Assembly (NCBI GenBank): GCA_030998015.1
Contig: JARWMV010000023.1
Span: 1-64,000 of the forward strand
Source: Ceratorhiza oryzae-sativae
Lineage: Eukaryota; Basidiomycota; Agaricomycetes; Cantharellales; Ceratobasidiaceae
Direction: 5' to 3'
Length of the DNA stretch: 64,000 nucleotides
The position numbers were made by a program, and so were the translations under genes. This document shows, piece by piece, positions 45,393-57,196 of the stretch (within the stretch, counting starts at the first letter, position 1; every line of letters starts with the position of its first letter). Under the pieces are notes generated by a model that saw only the letters and a program-made list of their open reading frames with translations, was not told the DNA's origin and did no database searches.

Positions 45393-48286
45393 CTACATCG
45401 CACTCGCAGTTCTGCCAGGGGGCGTATGACGGAAGTGAAGACAAACCTCGGAGCAGAAGGAGGCATCGTCTTCATATCGTTCGACTTGTCCATCTTGTCC
45501 TGCTCGCCGGATACCAAGGACAGGTACACCATATGGGCCGGAAAGTCTAAGCATTACTAAAAGTTCATTGATCAAGTCCAACAAATAATGCTGTATACCT
45601 TAAGGTATGTCCGTCACAGTAGAACTCAAACTCGCACGCGTATTTCGTACCCTGCAGGATCGTGGAATGTGTCGTTGAGCCAACAGCGCCTGACGTATAC
45701 TTCCTGTTTAGTGATGTTCAGCAAGCGCCATCAAAGGTTAATCGATGTCCAATAGGCAGAAAGCCAAAAGGCAAGATGAGACTAGAGCACGTCAGCCATT
45801 TGATGAAATGACCTGACTCCTGTGGGACAAGTGTGCATGGGGCCGCAGACGAGCATTCAGGGCTGATATGTACTCCCGATATCAACGTGTACTAAAAACC
45901 AAAACGAATCCAAACCGGGCTAGATTTGCATACCAGATCGCGCTAGTTGCTCGGGGAATGCGGTTTTCCGACACAACAAGACTCTCATCGATCGGCAGCC
46001 GAGCCAACGTGCCTGGACGCTCGTGCCACTCGACAGTCGGCGCAGCCACACTCTTGAGGTCGACAACTCCAGCAAAGTATCCGGCCAAATCACCTGTTGA
46101 ATGATTCAGCATACACGCCATGCAAAATGGCTTGAACCCCACAGAAATGAGTCGCCTGTTCGACAACCGGGCCTTGCCTGAGGTATTTGATATTTGAATA
46201 GATTGCGATACTGACGGTAGCAACCCTCAAATTACAAAAGAGGCTACTCAGTCGCGGGACTTATCCCACCAGCCTAGCCTGGCACCGTTTGCACATGCGG
46301 CGTGGTATGGCGAGTTTGTGCCCATCACGACAAGGTTATTGTCCTGAATGATTTGCTTCATGTACTGTACCGCCTTGAGGTAACGAAGCATATAACTGTA
46401 CGAACATAGCCTAGCTTAGCGAGGCTGAGCCGGACACGAGACCAGCAACGACTTACCCGACTGAGCAGGTACGTCCCTTTTCGCTGAGCGTACGTGCAAC
46501 ACGCCAAGCCGCTGGGACATCCACAGATGAAATGGGGGTTTCAGCAAACATTGGAACCCCAGGGAAATGGATCATGATCTGGAGCTCAAGATCCCGCCCT
46601 GGAACGTCCACCCCTCTCGACGACGGATGCGTGCCGATCACAAATCAAACGCGGGGACCGGTCCGAAGGCAATTCTGGGATATGACATTTGGGTATCACT
46701 GTAATATGGTGCACTGTCTTGAGCAGTTAATTTCCTGGAAGGAACTTATTGCACCCGTTTTGTGTTTGGGTCAATAACTGGTCCCATCTGGAGCCTTCGT
46801 CCAAGTTTTCTGGGCAAATAGGAGGACGATGACAAACTCAATATATGCATATAATGTAGCAACTTGCCGTTCAATTCGGACAGAATGATTCCACGGCCCA
46901 TCAATAGTGCCTTGATCAACAACCAGAATATTTAGTGTTAGTACCCTTAAACCATCATGTTGCAAAAATGGGGAGCAAGGTGCACGGAGCATCACATCGC
47001 AAGGCCAAACCATCCCGACTGGAGAAGGTTCCTCGGAGGCAATGGAAGACGAAAGTTTTCTAAGGACTCCTATGGCCTGGACCGTCCAAGATCTAGGTGT
47101 ATATCACGATTGACGCACAATAACGATGGTCAGTAGAGGTAATCGCTCACTGAAGCATTTCGCCGAAAGGGTTCGAATATCAGATCGGAAAGTGAGGGTA
47201 TTTTGTGCCAGGCGTCTTGGGATCATGGTTGAAATAATGATTGATAAACCCGTGGGGTCGGGGGTCCGTGAGGAAGGTACGTCTATCTTAAGAGATACTT
47301 GAACTGAAGCGCTGCAGCAGGTCTAGATATCGGTTGGTAACTGCGTGCAGATAATCGCTAAGCAGATTCGCGTAGTTCGAACGGATAGAGGGCAACCAGG
47401 TGCTAAGCCGAAGTATCCCTCCAGCCCAAATGGCGAGTAGATAGCGTTCGTAGGGTTTGGTGACGACATGCAAATCAAGTCTGCATGTGTGTCACCGCTG
47501 TCGTCGCTGGGCAAGCATGAAGTCATCTCACACGTAGCATCTATTTCGAGAGAGCGAGAAGTAACATTTGACCAGTCTGACAGAATAATGTGGGGATTTC
47601 GATAACGTCCAGGCAGGATCATACGACATCTAAACGTCATGCCCTGATACACGGGCCAGCCTCGATCAGGAATGCCAGCTAGTAACCATATCGGCTGATA
47701 GGGGTGGAGAAATGCCCGACCATATCTCGCAGAAGCGCAGGGTAGATCGAGTGAACGCGATGGGCGCCACAGCTCGCTAACGCCGTCCAGAATAAAAGAA
47801 CCGACCTAGTATTAGAGAGAAATCGCCGCGTTCTGGTGCTGTTGCCATTTGAAGGTGGGCGAATGCAAATTTCTTGGGTGGGTGGTGTGTGTGTGGGGGG
47901 GGGGGAGTTTTGCGATCATGGAGTCTTAAGTGTGTTCCGAATGGTGAAGAACCACAATCTCCTCCAGGACGCTTCTGGGGATGCAGTAAACCAGCCCCAC
48001 GATGTGGCTGTTAGAAATGGGTTCTAAAGGCTTGCCTGCTGCTCAAACGTGGGATGATGGATCAATGTGCCTCCGCCAAGTTGTAATACATACCTAGCTG
48101 ACATATCTTGTGTATTCTACCAAAGACCCCCATACGCTGGCGCATACCGGATCTGGGAGACCGCGTTGAATAGAGCGGCGTCGATCCTACGAGTTTCGTC
48201 CAAAAGGCACCAGCGCCTTCGTCTGTAGGAATATCCGAGACCCGGAAGTCGACAATTAGGTCTTCACACTCATGAGTTAAATTCAT
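45393..48286 (-). other. Group of exon-like segments of an unrecognised multi-exon gene or gene relic
   Basis: On the minus strand several open segments have coding-like composition: 48286-48062 (ATG start, MNLTHECEDLIVDFRVSDIP, donor GTATGT after KICQLG), 47790-47470 (FILDGVSELWRPSRSLDL, PIWLLAGIPDRGWPVYQG), 47473-47288 (YERYLLAIWAGGILRLSTWL), 47013-46771 (hydrophobic YAYIEFVIVLLFAQ), 46641-46453 (IMIHFPGVPMFAETPISS), around 46340 (VVMGTNSPYHAACANGAR), 46223-45882 and 45584-45393. I could not link them all by splicing and do not recognise a family. They may be one gene, several genes or decayed sequence. Confidence 0.35.
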
Positions 48287-49327
48287 AGAACAGTGAGGTT
48301 AGACGAAAAAATAGAAGAAAATGCTGGCCGTTATGATCCTGTGATTTTAAGGAATTAATATGTTAAATGTTGAACCGAAAAAGGCCATAGAGTGAGGTTG
48401 CGATGGCTTGCGGGCCGCTGGGTATACTCAGATATGTCAGCCGATTGTCTGGGAAGTTGCGGTAGAACAGTCGCTGGGAAGCTGAAGGGTGGGTCACGAA
48501 CAGGGGCTAACATTCATTTTTTAGAGGGGGGGGGGAGGGTTCTAGTCACATTGAGCTAAGACACTGGTCAATTATCTGAGCCATCGAACCATTTGGTCAA
48601 CGTGCCGACAATCAAAACCCCATCCCTCTCCAATTCATGAATTCATGAAAATGACGAACATCATTATGGAAGGTGTGAGATCGCATCAGAGAAAAGGGCG
48701 GGAGGAGAGTATAAACCATACGAGGTGTCGTTCGGCTGTTGGCGTAGATCGTCGCTTGAAACGGGTCAGAGTCAAATTTGCTTGTGCTAAGCACAGGCAA
48801 AAGTAACCGGCCGGGAGGGGCACCAAGCTCGGGAAGTTACGCAAACGAAGCGAATGGTGGGTGACCTACTCGAATCCATAGCCCGACCAGCCCATTCAGC
48901 CACTAGTTTGGACCATGTGTTCCTCGGTGGGGGAGGGGAGTATACCGATCTTGTGGTTTTCCGGGAGCATCAACCCCAACGGCACAGTCTAGCCCACTCC
49001 TTTAGCATGTAACGATGCGGCCATCGGCCCTTGAGCCATATCCAAATTGGACTCATCTGCACTACCCATTTGTATTAGTGGTGACCTCGTGTCTGCCGTG
49101 CGCACCTTGGCTACCCCGGTCCCCATAACACGCTTGAATCACGCACGGCATTCAAAAACAATATCAAGATAATTGCACGATGACGACTAACGACACAGTG
49201 AAATAAGAACGAGAAATAGAGAAATGTGGTTCAATATACCTATTCAACCCGGCATTTTTTCAACATAAACGGATACGCAGAAGCGGATAGATACTCACAA
49301 TGCATCCGTCCACTGAAGCAGAGCCGT
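48287..49327. other. Intergenic, low-complexity tracts only
   Basis: Holds a run of ten G near 48525-48540. A similar run lies just outside this interval near 47896. No gene is supported. Confidence 0.4.
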
Positions 49328-50048
49328 CTAGATTTCGTCAACGTCCACCTCGCCCTCGTCACCAAACTCGAAGGTGCACTCTCCGTCTTCCTCGCCAAAC
49401 GTGTCTGTTTCGTTGATTTTGACATTGTCTGGAAGTTCGCCGTACCTACGTATCAGAATAAAGTTAGAATGGGGACGCAGAGCTTGTAACAATGAGCCAT
49501 TACGCTTTCAAGTTTCTCGCCTCGTCAGCGGTGTACTTGACAATAACGTCTGCCTTGTCATCCTGGAATTCTCGGAGCGAGAGAAGGATAATATCTCCTT
49601 GATTGATCCAGACCTGAGACATCGGTCAATACTAGGCACAGCATTGGGCGAGAGACTGGTGGCTGACCTTTTTGCGCATCTTTCCACGGATGTGCGCTAA
49701 TCGCTTCTCACCGTCAAAGCACTGGGCCTCAAGCCGCCCATTGCCCAGCATCTTGACGACTTGGGCATACTCTATCAAAAGGGGATCCATGATCAGCACC
49801 GAGTTCAAAGCCAGGTGAACGAGGCGATACACACCCTGCCCGTCCTCGCGGAAGACAAGCTCTCGCTTGTCGGCATCGTTCTCGTTCTTTCCTCTCCTGC
49901 GATTCTTGCCACCCTGTACCGCGAAAGATAATTAACTTTACTATATTGACTTTATAGTCACAAGATCGCACCTTTCCCTTGTTCTACAAAGACCGATGAG
50001 CAATCTACTCGTGGCGGGTGAACAGGATTATTCTCTCACCTTTGGCAT
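49328..50048 (-). CDS. TIF11: Translation initiation factor eIF1A
   Basis: Binds the 40S subunit with eIF1 and promotes scanning and start-codon choice in the cytoplasm. Start ATG 50048 (MPK, then an intron). The basic N-terminal tail has [19 protein letters not shown], followed by the OB-fold segments [59 protein letters not shown] and [19 protein letters not shown], and the acidic tail [13 protein letters not shown] ending in DVDEI. Stop TAG at 49328-49330. Length about 145 residues, as usual. At least four short introns interrupt it, so no single open frame shows the protein. A very confident family call. The symbol is that of the yeast ortholog. Confidence 0.93.
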
Positions 50049-50462
50049 TCTAGCTCTTTAAACTCTAATGGAGTGATAAATCCATCAAGCAATCTTATCC
50101 GACCTTGTGGCCATCAACTTACCTAGCTTGTTCGTTGGTATGCGCTGCTCGAGCGACGCTGGTGGATGTTCGGAACAAGATCACAAATTATAGCAGCCCG
50201 AGACCCAGGGTTCTATTGAATCACTGGCGCTTAATCAGTTCAGCTCTTCCAACCCCGGCAACAACACAGGTCAGCTTTGAATCATCAGTTCCAGCTGGGT
50301 CTGACTCGCCGGTAGATATTGATTGCATTTACTGTGTTTCGGTTTGAAATTGTGAGTACTTGCTCATGTCTCATTCCGGGATTTCTTTCATTTATTTGTG
50401 GGCGAGAGGGGTCGCCAAGGTGAATGCGCTCAGTTGCTCGTCGGGCAATTAAACGCATTATC
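50049..50462. promoter_or_regulatory. Shared upstream region of eIF1A and the pseudouridine synthase gene
   Basis: 414 bp between two divergent start codons, so it should contain both promoters. No TATA box or well-known motif stands out. Confidence 0.4.
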
Positions 50463-52024
50463 ATGGATTCCAAACCTAAACTAGAAGACCTATCCAAGGA
50501 AGATCTCATAGCTCGAATCTACGCTCTCGAAGCCCTTGTCCCTCCCGCTTCCCGCCCCCACCGCGCTCCCAAGCCGACCAACCGAAACCTTTTCCATTCA
50601 ACAAGCACCCAACGCGAAAAATCGCACTCAAATTCAGCTACGCAGGCTGGGCGTACAATGGTCTAGCGGCCCAAGCTCAGCCTACTCCTTTGCCGACCGT
50701 GGAACAAGTCTTGTTTGATGCGCTTGTGAGCGCGAGGCTGGTCGACCCTGCCGGCGGGATGGACGGATGCGGTTGGAGCCGGTGCGGACGAACGGATCGC
50801 GGTGTCAGTGCCGCCGGACAAGTGGTTAGCCTGAGAGTGAGGAGCGCCGTGGGGGCTGTGGCGTCCGTGCGGGCTGAGCTTGAGGCTGAACCAGAAGCAA
50901 AAACCGAAAACGACGACTCAAACACCATCGAGCTAGACTCAGAACTCCCTCTCGAGCTCTCTCCTCCACCTTCTCCTCCGCGGGCGAGGCCCGAAACTGA
51001 ACTAGCATATGTCCACATACTGAACCGAATCCTGCCGCCCACCGTTCGGGTACTCGCCTGGTCTCCTGTCTCCGAAACGTTCGATGCCCGTTTCTCGTGC
51101 CAGTTTCGACACTACAAGTTCTTCTTCCCTTCGCGGGGACTCGATGTTTCAGCCATGCGCGATGCAACTCAACGACTTGTTGGCGAACACGATTTTCGCA
51201 ATTTTTGTAAACTTGATCCGAGCAAGCAAATTGAGAATTTCTCGAGGCGGGTCTTGGGGGCTTGGATTGAGCAAGTTGATCGCGATTGGCCTACGCCCGG
51301 AGAAAGGCGGGAAGAAGGGGTAGTGATCGAACAAGGCGAGGACGAGATGTTCGTTTTCAATCTTAGAGGCACTGCATTTCTCTGGCATCAAGTCCGATGC
51401 ATCGTCGCAATCCTCTTTCTCATCGGCCAGCGACTGGAGGAGCCATCCCTGATCGATCATCTTCTCCACACCTCTTCAGTCTCGTCCAAAGTTACCGCTC
51501 TTCCCGATTCCCCTCCCGTTGAAGCCAAGCCCAATTACACGCTAGCCGACGGTCTTCCTCTCGTTCTCTGGGATTGTGGATACAAACCAGAAGACGTCAC
51601 ATGGCAAACAGACGCTCAACTCGAAACTCAGGCAGGGGCCATCACCGATCGTGAACGGACACACAATTTCTGGTACCAGCTTTATTCCATTTGGACACAC
51701 GACCGTATCCAGACAACAATGCAACACTACTTTCTGAGGGCAGCCCAAGTATTCTATCCCCCTCCGTCCGAGTCGGGTTTACCGGATCCCTCGTCCGGTG
51801 ATCTAGCGCGAGATCTGGGCCCATTCAAGATCAATACAGGAGGCGGAATGTTCCGACACGTGACCAAGTATGTGCCCGTGCTGGAACTGGACCGTGGAGA
51901 ACGCGCCGAGGTTGCGAACCAAAAGTGGCGAGAGGGCGCAGGAGGCCAACGGAGGATGGCGAAGCGAGCGGCCAAAAGATGGCAGGCTGAGGCGCTGGAT
52001 GAGCGATGTGGCGAACGAGCCTAG
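50463..52024 (+). CDS. DEG1: tRNA pseudouridine synthase Pus3/Deg1 (TruA family)
   Basis: Isomerises uridine to pseudouridine at positions 38/39 of the tRNA anticodon stem. Start ATG 50463 (MDSKPKLEDLSKEDLIARIY), an N-terminal helix typical of Pus3. The family block KPFPFNKHPTRKIALKFSYA is followed by GWAYNGLAAQ. The catalytic Asp is in RCGRTDRGVSA near 50788. Further blocks are ARFSCQFRHYKFFFP, LVGEHDFRNFCKLDPSK, FNLRGTAFLWHQVRCI and ILFLIGQRLEEP. Stop TAG 52022-52024. The N-terminal helix and the main domain lie in different frames, so an intron or small indel lies between about 50530 and 50590. No intron with good signals keeps the whole conserved block, so this junction is unresolved. The C-terminal region is longer than in yeast and ends Lys/Arg-rich. 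Confidence 0.88.
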
Positions 52025-52625
52025 TGGCGTCGAGGCCCACACCGTAAGTATGCCACAGCGTCATGCCCCTGTCGTCATTGACCGAGACGGCACCCTCTTT
52101 GCAGACACTCGTGACCGTGCGGTTGTGCTGCGCAAGATCCGCCCGTTGTACCCAAGTAACCGTTTTTCAATTGGATCACAGCGTCACACCGACGCTTTAC
52201 GTGAAATACTCAGCGCGTTATCCGTGCAGGGAAAAACATCCCGAGTCTTCCGCCCACGTTTGTCTCGGCTATCCATTTCATATGTTCAGGATTTCTGCGT
52301 CGAGTCCAGTCGACCGACCCTCTTCACGCACGCGGAACCTTGCGCGACAAATGCATAAAAATTGAGAACTGGCCAACTACGGGCTTTATTTACAGATTGG
52401 TCATATCCCGGCCTAACCCGATTGGACCGATATTCTAGGCCGACCCGTGCGAAAATATTCAAAGCAACGAAACTATTCGCAATCGCATCCGCAACAACCC
52501 GGGGGCGAGCTGAGAAATCCACTGCTCCCTAGGTCAGTATAAAGAGTCATGTCCTTGAAAATTGCGGTTTCCCCGATCCCGTCCCGGCCCCTTTCCCGAA
52601 CTCGACCCTCCACTCGTGTGACACC
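52025..52625. other. Intergenic region upstream of the dioxygenase gene
   Basis: Mostly without features. A TATA-like box lies near its right end and probably belongs to the indoleamine dioxygenase gene. Confidence 0.4.
52538..52544 (+). promoter_or_regulatory. TATA-like box TATAAAG
   Basis: TATAAAG lies about 80 bp upstream of the indoleamine dioxygenase start codon, a normal distance for a core promoter. Seen directly; use is inferred. Confidence 0.45.
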
Positions 52626-54336
52626 ATGTCCCCGCCGAACAATTCCAACGCCGGTCTAGATGGCCTCCAGGGGCTTATAAACAGTATGCATGCGGCATCC
52701 CAACCCCAGCCAAACGCCTTTGCCATGTCTGTCCTCGTCGCTCCCAACCACTTTTTGAACCTGCCCCACAATGTCCCTGAGAGCTCGGCGCTCGATGTCA
52801 TCGTACCCGACACTTCCACTGTCGCTGCACACGATTTTGACGTCGACGTGAACACCGGGTTCATGCCGACCCATGCCCCTCTCACGCGACTCCCTTCTCA
52901 CTTGCAAGAACTCCAGGCTTGGGAGCGTGCGTTGGACGAGGGCTTGTCTTTGGGTATGAAGCTCGGCGATCAGCTCGGGATGTATCCTCCGGCCGAAAGA
53001 GAAAAGAACGAGCGATGGAGAGCGACTATCCGAGCAGTGAGTCAAAAAAGATTAGGTGTTTTAATTTGGATCGCTAATGAATGATCAGCTTCCTGTTTTG
53101 GACGCCTCGCCTCTTGACAATGACATTCTTCTGCTGCGACGAGGCCACCACGTTCTCGTCTTCTTGATGCATCTGTACATCCACTCGGTGCCACCACCAC
53201 CCGAATCTGCCCCACACGTCATCCCCGCGTGCATCGCTGTCCCACTTGTGCACATTTCTGATCAGCTGGGCATCTCACCGATCCTTACGTATGCCGACAA
53301 TGTCCTGTGGAACTGGCACATCCCCAAGGCACGCCCACTCGAACTCCCCACCGAACGTCGAATCCGCTCGCACACGCTCTTCTCGGGCACACCCGACGAA
53401 GAGCACTTTTACCTGACCTCGGCTCGCATCGAATTGCGCGGCGTAACTGCACTCGGGCTCATGCGTTCGACCTTGGACGAGCTGTTCGTCGGAGACGCGA
53501 CCGCTGTCCGACGTATCAGCTCGTATCTCACCCGGTTGGCTTCGGTGATCGACGAGTTGACCGAGCTGCTTCTTGCCGTGCGCGACGGTTGCGACCCCGG
53601 GATATTCTATCACCAGGTTCGGCCGTGGTTCCGGGGTACGACGAGCGACAAACGAGGATGGGTATTTGAAGGCGTCGACGAGGCGACTGCTGCCAAGGTC
53701 GCTACTCTCTCTGGACCTTCGGCCGGCCAGAGCTCGCTCATCCACGCACTCGACGTTTTCCTCGGGTCGACCACGAGCGAGGCGAGGGACGAGGTGCCGA
53801 GCCAACGTTTCTCACCAAAATGGAGCAATACATGCCTCGCCACCACCGGCTGTTCCTCCAACACCTCCGCCGCCCCCACCGTCACCTCCGCGAATTTGTC
53901 CTGTCGACCCACGCCGCGTATTGCCCACACGATCAACGACCGGGGCATGCCCTGGTTCGCGTCGAGCAGCACGGGCATGGCCCCCCGCGCAAGCCTGTGG
54001 CAGACCGCGGCGGTGGGCGAGAGCGCGCTCAGGGCTGCGACCGAGCTCCAGGCGGCATTTGATGCCTCGGTCGCGGCCCTCAAGCGGTTCCGGGACGGGC
54101 ATATCAAAATCGCGACATTGTACATTGTCAACCAGGCGCGCAAACCGTTTGTGCTCCAGACGCCGACCCCGACGGTCGTCGAGCCACAGCCTGAACAGGA
54201 ATTGACAACCGAGGTGATCAAGGGCACAGGCGGGACGAGCCTTGTTCCGTTTTTGAAAGAGTGTAGGGATAACACGGTCCGAGCGATGGTTCATCCGCCG
54301 TCCCCGGCCCCGACTCCAGCGCCCACTGGACATTAG
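52626..54336 (+). CDS. BNA2: Indoleamine 2,3-dioxygenase (kynurenine pathway)
   Basis: Heme enzyme that opens the indole ring of tryptophan to N-formylkynurenine, the first step of NAD synthesis from tryptophan. Start ATG 52626. Intron 53037-53088 joins WRATIRA to LPVLDASPLDND. Family blocks are LLRRGHHVLVFLMHLYIHS, VPLVHISDQLGISPILTYAD, AGQSSLIHALDVFLG, KMEQYMPRHHRLFLQHLRR, LREFVLS, the proximal His in RFRDGHIKIATLYIV, and the C-terminal KGTGGTSLVPFLKECRD. A 52-nt intron (53918-53969) brings VLSTHAA into frame with the rest. Upstream of it, a one-nucleotide frame change near 53790-53810 separates DVFLG from FLTKMEQYMP. The frame stays open there because the region is GC-rich. The N-terminal 60 residues are disordered. 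Stop 54334-54336. Confidence 0.88.
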
Positions 54337-54667
54337 AAACATTGGACTTGAATTTAGGGTTAGAGGGTCTTCGAGATTTGGTTTTTCTTGGTAGATTTAG
54401 ATTTTTGCGCATGCATGTATAGTTAATTCCTCGCAATGACCCTCGCTGCGCGAATCAGAGACCGCTCAGCTGCCGCCGGGTATCCTCAAACGTGTGTCGC
54501 GTAATTGATAGACAGTGAGTGACTATGACGTCACGGGTTTTGCCGAAATGAACCATTTCTTGGCAATTTCCTCCAGGGCTGTGATGACGTGCGTTGGATC
54601 ATCCGCGAGTCGATGCGTATTTTACATGTCTATAATACACGATCGATGGCCCCAATAGAACGATACG
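54337..54667. other. Short intergenic region between convergent genes, no gene
   Basis: Contains an exact TGACGTCA at 54526-54533. No reading frame is supported. Confidence 0.45.
54526..54533 (+). promoter_or_regulatory. Palindromic CRE/ATF-type site TGACGTCA
   Basis: An exact match, but it lies between the 3' ends of two convergent genes, so a promoter role is doubtful. Confidence 0.2.
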
Positions 54668-55158
54668 TCACTTGCGTTGTTTGGCAGCCTCGTCCCGTCC
54701 CAGTTGGCCCTCCTTTTCGCTCGGCCACGAGTTTCGGTCCGAGAGCTCGTCATTTTGGGCCTGTTTACTGGTAGTCGGGTGGGCGGGAGAAGCAGACGAG
54801 GACGAGGGAGGGAGGTCTGCAAACAATCAAGTGGCTGATAGCATAGAGCGGATAGAGAGAAACATACTGGTCGAGGCCGTGGTCGCGTCTCCCTTGTGCG
54901 GTGTACCGCCCGAGTAGACGCCCGACGGGACCCCAAACGGCTTTTCGCTCTCGACCGGCTCAGAAACGACTGTATCCCAACGAAACGATTAGCCGCTTTG
55001 TTCGTGGTAAATGCACGGAAAAGTCTAGCCATATGTCTTTCCGTGAGCAGAGGTGCTGGCAGTCGCGTCGTCTCCGCCCTTTTCAAATGGTTTTTGCGCT
55101 CCGAGGCGAGTTGTGGTGTGAGAGCGCGGCGAAAGAGGTTTGTACGTGCAGCGATCAT
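54668..55158 (-). CDS. Small uncharacterised protein with a basic, possibly mitochondrial N-terminus
   Basis: Start ATG 55158. The N-terminus MIAARTNLFRRALTPQLA is basic, with no acidic residue in the first 18, as in mitochondrial presequences. A 49-nt intron starting at a GTGCAT donor and a second intron starting at GTATGTTT both keep frame. They give a protein of roughly 135 residues with VSEPVESEKPFGVPSGVYSG in the middle and a charged end, DELSDRNSWPSEKEG ... AAKQRK. Stop TGA at 54668-54670. I do not recognise the family. The consistent splicing supports a real gene. Confidence 0.55.
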
Positions 55159-55594
55159 GTTGGGTCGGTGCGACGGTTGGAGCGCAAAGCTCTGGCTCTT
55201 ATACTCCTGTCGCCAGTTAACTGTATTATTAGGGTCCCATCGATGATGTCATTATGAGCGCAATTATTGACAGCCCGCTGCTAGCCTTGCGCAGTAGTAG
55301 TTCAGGGGGATTGAGCAGACAGAGGTTGCGCGCCCCGGCTTGGAAATTCTTTGGCCGTCTGTTTAGATATTCTCCTTAAACGCACCCAATGAGAGCTCTT
55401 TAGCTTGGGCTCGTTCAGAACAAAAGGTTCAATCGACCCGCTGGTTCCTCGGGTCTTAATTTGTTTCATCAAAAGTGAAGCACATACAAATCCTACGACG
55501 GGTTATGGCTACATTCTAGGCTTGCTAGAATCTTCCGAGTCGAATACACCCTGTGCGATTTCTCTCATCTACGTGCAGTTGGCGCGGGTTACCT
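55159..55594. other. Intergenic region between the small protein gene and the kinase cluster
   Basis: About 440 bp upstream of ATG 55158 and beyond the uncertain 3' end of the first kinase-like gene. Nothing is identified. Confidence 0.4.
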
Positions 55595-57019
55595 CAGAAT
55601 CAATGCGCGTATACTCACCCTTTCTGCTACCTCGTGTGCGCTAGGACGATCTTGTGGTTTATAATCCCAGCAGCGGAGCAAAAGAGACCGGATTGCATCT
55701 CCTCGGGGTGTAGGAGGTATTGTATCGTCGGTCGCTTAGGATTCTGGCGAAGCATTTTGGCCAACGCGAGGCGTGGTTCTGTGTCAGACGAGATATATCC
55801 GTCCATACGGGCCTACGGTTGTCACCTATACAACGCTGATAAAGTCTTGAAACTCACCACCCACATCCGCATAAGGGATCATCCCAGATATTATCTCCTG
55901 CGTCAACATCAGCGAATGGAGTTGAAAATTTTAATGCTAAACGGTACCAAGATCGTCTATGTAACGAATTGGGGTTATTAATTCTAAATCATACAAAGAG
56001 CCGTTTTACTAACCATTCCAAGGGAATAAACGTCGGTGTGCTGGTTTGGGAGGGGTTCTTCAGCTATACGCTCTGGTGCCTATGGAAAACGGTATCAGCC
56101 GGCTTTCAAATTAGTCTATGGTTACTTGCCGTCCATCTCATATTGAACCCGGGTCTGTCCTCGATTCCTTTAAATTGCAACTCTCCGTACTCAATCACTG
56201 CCCCGCCGAATCCGCAGATCATTGGATTACCCTCGTCTGAAACTACGATGTTGGACTGTAATGAAGGCTGCGCTAAGCTGAATAGGATTCATTTATTGGT
56301 ACGTACGCCTTTTATATTTCCATGAACCTAGAGGGACATATGTCATCAGTCGTTCTATTATCTGGTCGCAGCAGTTGGGAAACTGACCACTGGAATACTA
56401 TGCAAATATGCTACGCCGGCGGAGATCTGTGCTGACTGTTGGTTTTAAGCGCAAATTTGATCAGCATCGATAAAGCGAACAATGATAGGCACTTCACCAT
56501 ATCGTACCGGTCGACCCCAGGGTTCTGGTGGAGGTACTGAGTCACGCTACCGTTTTTCATCCATGGCGAGACCGCCCCCAGCGTGTCCTGAAATACCGCT
56601 AGACCGAGCAGAGGCAGAATGTTGGGGTGTTTGCATCGAGACCAGGTATATATCTCTCTGGCTAACCATTGGACATGACCCTAATTTTTGTTAGTGTGCA
56701 TTAGCCGGAGTCAAATGACTGAATACCTCGAATCCTCCACCTCCACGTGCGATTTTAATAGCTACTGAGGTATTGGGCCACAGTACGGTATTATATACGT
56801 CTCCATAGGTACCGTGATGAACTATTTCAGATCGGCCCTTGGGCAACTCCAGCCGCCCCGTCAAATCGCGACATCCGTAGCTTGTAAGGGCATGAAATAT
56901 CTCCTTAAGGAGCTGCAATATTGATACTATTATGAGATAGACGATCTTTCAGAGTTAGAATAGATTACCGTGTTTCGACCGATGAAGGTAGGCGGCTTGT
57001 TCCAGACATCAAGAAGCAT
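55595..57019 (-). CDS. Kinase-like protein 1, probable pseudokinase (TKL-type)
   Basis: Candidate start ATG 57019 (MLLDVWNKPPTFIGRNT), joined over an intron to LLKEIFHALTSYGCRDLTG. The Gly loop HHGTYGDVYN and the Lys motif VAIKIARGG are intact. Next come SRCKHPNILPLLGLAVF and SPWMKNGSVTQYLHQNP. The catalytic loop reads VHGNIK, with Asn for the catalytic Asp. The DFG region reads ICGFGGA, with Gly for the metal-binding Asp. MRWTA, HTDVYSLGM, the conserved end of the C-lobe LLLRCWDYKPQDRPSA and several introns follow. The fold is therefore kept while two key residues are lost. The 3' end is not fixed. The sequence type is common in expanded kinase families of Agaricomycetes. Confidence 0.68.
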
Positions 57020-57196
57020 TTACTTTATATCCTCGTGTAAGTACTAGTGCAACTACTCACCCTCTAGGTACAAAAAGGCAGGGCAGGCGAATCAAACGAG
57101 GGCCCTTGAATTTGAACAGTGACTCACTTGCTATAGATGTTGAATAAAGCGGAGATAGTGAGCATAATTCGATTCGGGGAGAAGAAAAAGAAAGCT

